Source of the DNA: Gimesia aquarii
GTDB lineage: Bacteria > Planctomycetota > Planctomycetia > Planctomycetales > Planctomycetaceae
Direction: 5' to 3'
DNA: 64,000 nucleotides
NCBI RefSeq assembly: GCF_007748195.1
Contig: NZ_CP037920.1
Coordinates: forward strand, 4,043,800 to 4,107,799
Part shown: positions 61,935 through 64,000 of the stretch, one piece after another
How positions within the stretch are numbered: the first letter of the stretch is position 1
Layout of the letters: every line of letters starts with the position of its first letter
Notes under the pieces: generated by a model
What the model was told of the DNA's origin: nothing
What the model saw: the letters and a program-made list of their open reading frames with translations, nothing else
Databases searched by the model: none
Translations under genes and position numbers: made by a program

Positions 61935-62687
61935 CTATTTTAATTGTTTCAGAAACACATTGCGAAAACGAATTTCGCCACCATGTGTCTGTAATTGTAT
62001 GGGGCCAGTCGCATAGATGGGAGTATCTTTTTCGTAATAGTTATCCATTTTCTTATTATCTACGACCAGTTTATCGTTCAAATAAACTGTAACCTTTTCC
62101 CCTTTCATGATAATCCGTAGATGGTTCCATTCACCAAATGGCTTGTCAGCATGGACGAGCGGGTATTTACCTTCACCTTTGTTATTGTATAACCCACCTG
62201 AACCCAAGTTGGCTTTACGATCCCATTTGCCTCCTTCTTTAGTCGTGTCCCAAATTTGGACCTGTGGAACACCGCGAAGATAGATACCGCTATCCGCTTT
62301 CGCAACCGTTTTATAGTCAAGTAATAGTTCAAAATCACCATAATTCTCGGCTGTGGTTAGATAGACGCCATGCCCATCATTTACCAACTCTCCCTTTTCT
62401 ACAGACCAATGCTTTAGAACGTCTTCCCAGTTCTTTTTCAGCAATGCTTCACGTTCCGCAGCAGGCATCTTCTTGACGGCGAGCGGACTTTTTCCTTTGA
62501 CTGTGTGAAAATTCATCCCAATCCAGCCGGACAAATCTTTCCCGTTAAATAAAGCCACAAATCCTTCAGGTGGAACATTCTGTTTTTTAGAAGCTTGTTT
62601 TTCACCCGCGGTTAAGGTGGATGCACACAGTAACATCAAAACCAAACCTGAGCAGAGGCCTTTTTTCAGATAAAGTGTCGTATTCAT
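61935..62687 (-). CDS. Secreted DUF1080 (3-keto-disaccharide hydrolase-like) protein
   Basis: A signal peptide (about residues 9-27, ending T-L-T-A-G) precedes a concanavalin-like beta-sandwich of the DUF1080 family: F-V-A-L-F-N-G-K-D-L-S-G-W, Y-G-D-F-E-L-L-L-D-Y-K, A-D-S-G-I-Y-L-R-G, Q-V-Q-I-W-D and P-F-G-E-W-N-H-L-R-I, ending G-E-I-R-F-R-N-V. Members are very abundant in planctomycetes, some shown to act on 3-keto-glycosides. Residues 60-95 form an insertion rich in Lys and Ala. Lies between a GNAT gene and the PQQ lipoprotein gene on the same strand. Confidence 0.9.
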   Translation of the reverse strand: MNTTLYLKKGLCSGLVLMLLCASTLTAGEKQASKKQNVPPEGFVALFNGKDLSGWIGMNFHTVKGKSPLAVKKMPAAEREALLKKNWEDVLKHWSVEKGELVNDGHGVYLTTAENYGDFELLLDYKTVAKADSGIYLRGVPQVQIWDTTKEGGKWDRKANLGSGGLYNNKGEGKYPLVHADKPFGEWNHLRIIMKGEKVTVYLNDKLVVDNKKMDNYYEKDTPIYATGPIQLQTHGGEIRFRNVFLKQLK

Positions 62688-62914
62688 AACTCATTCCTGT
62701 TGTTGTATGTCAAAAGAAGATTTTACTTGTATTCGGAAACGGTAAACGTGTTATTTACTGTAATTTGAGGATGCCCGAATTACAATGTGTTATTAAGAAA
62801 GTGGGGCAAATTTCTCGATTCCGAACTCGAAAGCGAAAATAGAGCAGGGTGATAAGCGGTGTGAATCATTGATCAAGTTCACCTTACTTCAATTCCGTTT
62901 CAACAGAAGAGGCA

Positions 62915-63391
62915 CTATCTCTGCACTGCCAATTCCTTGCGGAAGATCACTTTGTCCATACCTTCAGCGTAAAAATCACGAATGCGTGCTTCTTCGTCAA
63001 AACCCTTCTTTCGATAGAATTCGCGCACGTATTCAAAATCGGGTGTCCCCGACGTCTCGACCAGCAAAATCCGAGCTGCACGAGCTGACAAAGTTTGTTC
63101 CACATAGTGTATCAATTTTTCGCCACGACCTTGCTTCTGGTGACTCGGATGGACGGCTATTAATAAGAGATTCCATGTCCCTTCAGTCATTCGCTCTGGT
63201 TCACAGTAGGCAACTCCCACCAGCCCATTGTCGTCGTCGGTAATCCATAACGGCCGTTGATCCCCAGCACTGGTCAACGATTCGACCAACATCTGTCGCA
63301 GATCTTCTAACTCATCAGGTGAGAAAAGGCCTACCTCTTCAGCCAAATGAATCAGTGAATCTGTATCTTCAGGTGTGACTGTTCGGATCAT
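62915..63391 (-). CDS. GNAT-family N-acetyltransferase
   Basis: M-I-R-T-V-T-P-E-D-T-D-S-L, then W-N-L-L-L-I-A-V-H-P-S-H-Q-K-Q-G-R-G-E-K-L-I, the acetyl-CoA motif Q-x-x-G-R-G, and F-Y-R-K-K-G-F near the end make a standard GNAT of 158 residues. Substrate unknown. It starts 28 bp after the stop of the upstream partial PQQ-like gene, so they may share a transcript. Confidence 0.9.
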   Translation of the reverse strand: MIRTVTPEDTDSLIHLAEEVGLFSPDELEDLRQMLVESLTSAGDQRPLWITDDDNGLVGVAYCEPERMTEGTWNLLLIAVHPSHQKQGRGEKLIHYVEQTLSARAARILLVETSGTPDFEYVREFYRKKGFDEEARIRDFYAEGMDKVIFRKELAVQR

Positions 63392-63419
63392 TTTTTTAAA
63401 TGGTTTCGAATTTCAGAAA

Positions 63420-64000
63420 CTAATTAGTCGTTACCGTTTCCAGTGCAAACCATGATTTATTCAAATAGCTGCAACTGCAGGCTGCCGAGGCGTCGGGAAC
63501 CAGCACAAGACCACCAGCGGGAATAGCGTTGATCCAGCACCCCGGACGGACACCGCCGTAGTTTTCGATTTTTGTATTTTTGTTGAAATCGAAATAGCCA
63601 AGCGTGGCGGATCGGAAGAACATCATGTTTTCACAGCTCGCCAGGATGCCGCAACCGTACGAGCGCTTGAAATTAAACGGTTTCGGTTTTCCTGAAAGTA
63701 AATCCCAGGCGCCTCCCTGCGCGTATACGGTCTTGCCATTAATGAGCGGACGTGACTTGTAATTGGCTTTGGCCTCCCAGGTTTTTTCTCCGGTGTTGCT
63801 GTCAAAGACACTGAGCCTGCCCCCAATTTCTGAAGAGAGCCTGAAGCTTGTTGGTTGATAACTCATCAGCAACGCATTGTTTTCAGGGCTCACAGCGAGC
63901 ATCGTGCCGTAGATATCCTTACCGTTTTTCCAGAGAACATAACCATCTGTTATACTCAGGCAGATCAATTGACCGGTGGGGTGGTTTCTAGTCTTGGGAA
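63420..64000 (-). CDS. PQQ-like propeller protein, 5' partial
   Basis: The frame is open to the right edge of the window, so the N-terminal part is missing; an internal TTG at 63968 is not a convincing start. Visible blades read L-I-C-L-S-I-T-D-G-Y-V-L-W-K-N, L-S-V-F-D-S-N-T-G-E-K-T-W-E and W-D-L-L-S-G-K, ending in P-G-C-W-I-N-A-I-P-A-G-G-L-V-L-V-P-D-A-S-A-A-C-S-C-S-Y. The A-x-C-x-C-S-Y end is typical of large planctomycete PQQ proteins, which often join a cytochrome-like or sugar-oxidising domain. Whether it carries catalytic residues cannot be seen here. Confidence 0.82.
   Translation of the reverse strand, partial: PKTRNHPTGQLICLSITDGYVLWKNGKDIYGTMLAVSPENNALLMSYQPTSFRLSSEIGGRLSVFDSNTGEKTWEAKANYKSRPLINGKTVYAQGGAWDLLSGKPKPFNFKRSYGCGILASCENMMFFRSATLGYFDFNKNTKIENYGGVRPGCWINAIPAGGLVLVPDASAACSCSYLNKSWFALETVTTN

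Noticed and set aside
1-64000. tRNA, rRNA, CRISPR arrays and insertion sequences
   Set aside because: Looked for T-loop-like motifs, regular short direct repeats with spacers, and transposase motifs; none was convincing. A tRNAscan or CRISPR search would be decisive.

Overview
The window looks like a chromosomal segment from a planctomycete of the Planctomycetaceae (Gimesia-like; inferred from gene families, not from a marker gene). The support is four DUF1559 genes (three with the full GFTLIE-type pilin N-terminus, one degenerate), a DUF1501 Tat-exported protein, a DUF1080 sugar-hydrolase-like protein, several PQQ-type beta-propeller proteins, secreted hydrolases, and a 7,856-residue surface protein that opens with an LEDRTLL (LEPR-XLL-like) motif. 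I saw no rRNA, tRNA, CRISPR array or insertion sequence.

Layout. (1) Bases 1-5434, visibly GC-richer than what follows: a translationally coupled + strand operon of three SPFH/band-7 (HflK/HflC-like) membrane proteins and a P1B-type ATPase whose transmembrane metal motif is CPG instead of CPC. (2) 5.4-11.2 kb: two doubtful small ORFs, a strong terminator, a degenerate DUF1559 protein, an exported protein with four PepSY-like repeats, a membrane-anchored nucleoside/guanine-deaminase-like protein with an extra Cys/His cluster, a lipoprotein and an HdeD-like membrane protein. (3) 11.7-14.7 kb: two DUF1559-plus-lipoprotein modules facing each other tail to tail across a shared hairpin. (4) 15-27.4 kb: secreted alpha/beta hydrolases, a secreted probable beta-propeller protein, a Tat-exported FAD oxidoreductase, a cyclopropane-fatty-acid-synthase-like and geranylgeranyl-reductase-like operon, DUF1501 and RecQ. 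(5) 27.7-36.4 kb: a third DUF1559-lipoprotein module, a DUF3386-like protein, a DUF4198-Kelch fusion, a TPR protein, a PQQ propeller and several small genes. (6) 36.5-60.1 kb: one uninterrupted - strand gene for a giant mosaic surface protein. (7) 60.5-64 kb, - strand: a PQQ lipoprotein, DUF1080, a GNAT acetyltransferase and the 3' part of another PQQ-like gene.

The giant gene dominates. From N to C terminus it carries an LEDRTLL motif, an FG-GAP propeller, a beta-helix, a tandem array of about 627-residue modules (landmarks exactly 1,881 bp apart over four copies, with alternate copies most alike in places), further beta-helix and sialidase-like stretches, one diverged module, an RTX-like stretch, five golvesin-like domains alternating with four choice-of-anchor-D-like domains, and a C-terminal metzincin-type HExxHxxGxxD site. 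Base composition changes inside the ORF near 44 kb, which suggests a gene built from parts of different origin.

The best candidates for undescribed biology are the SPFH-trio/CPG-ATPase operon, the giant protein with its higher-order repeat and terminal protease-like domain, the recurring DUF1559-lipoprotein modules, and the anchored deaminase.
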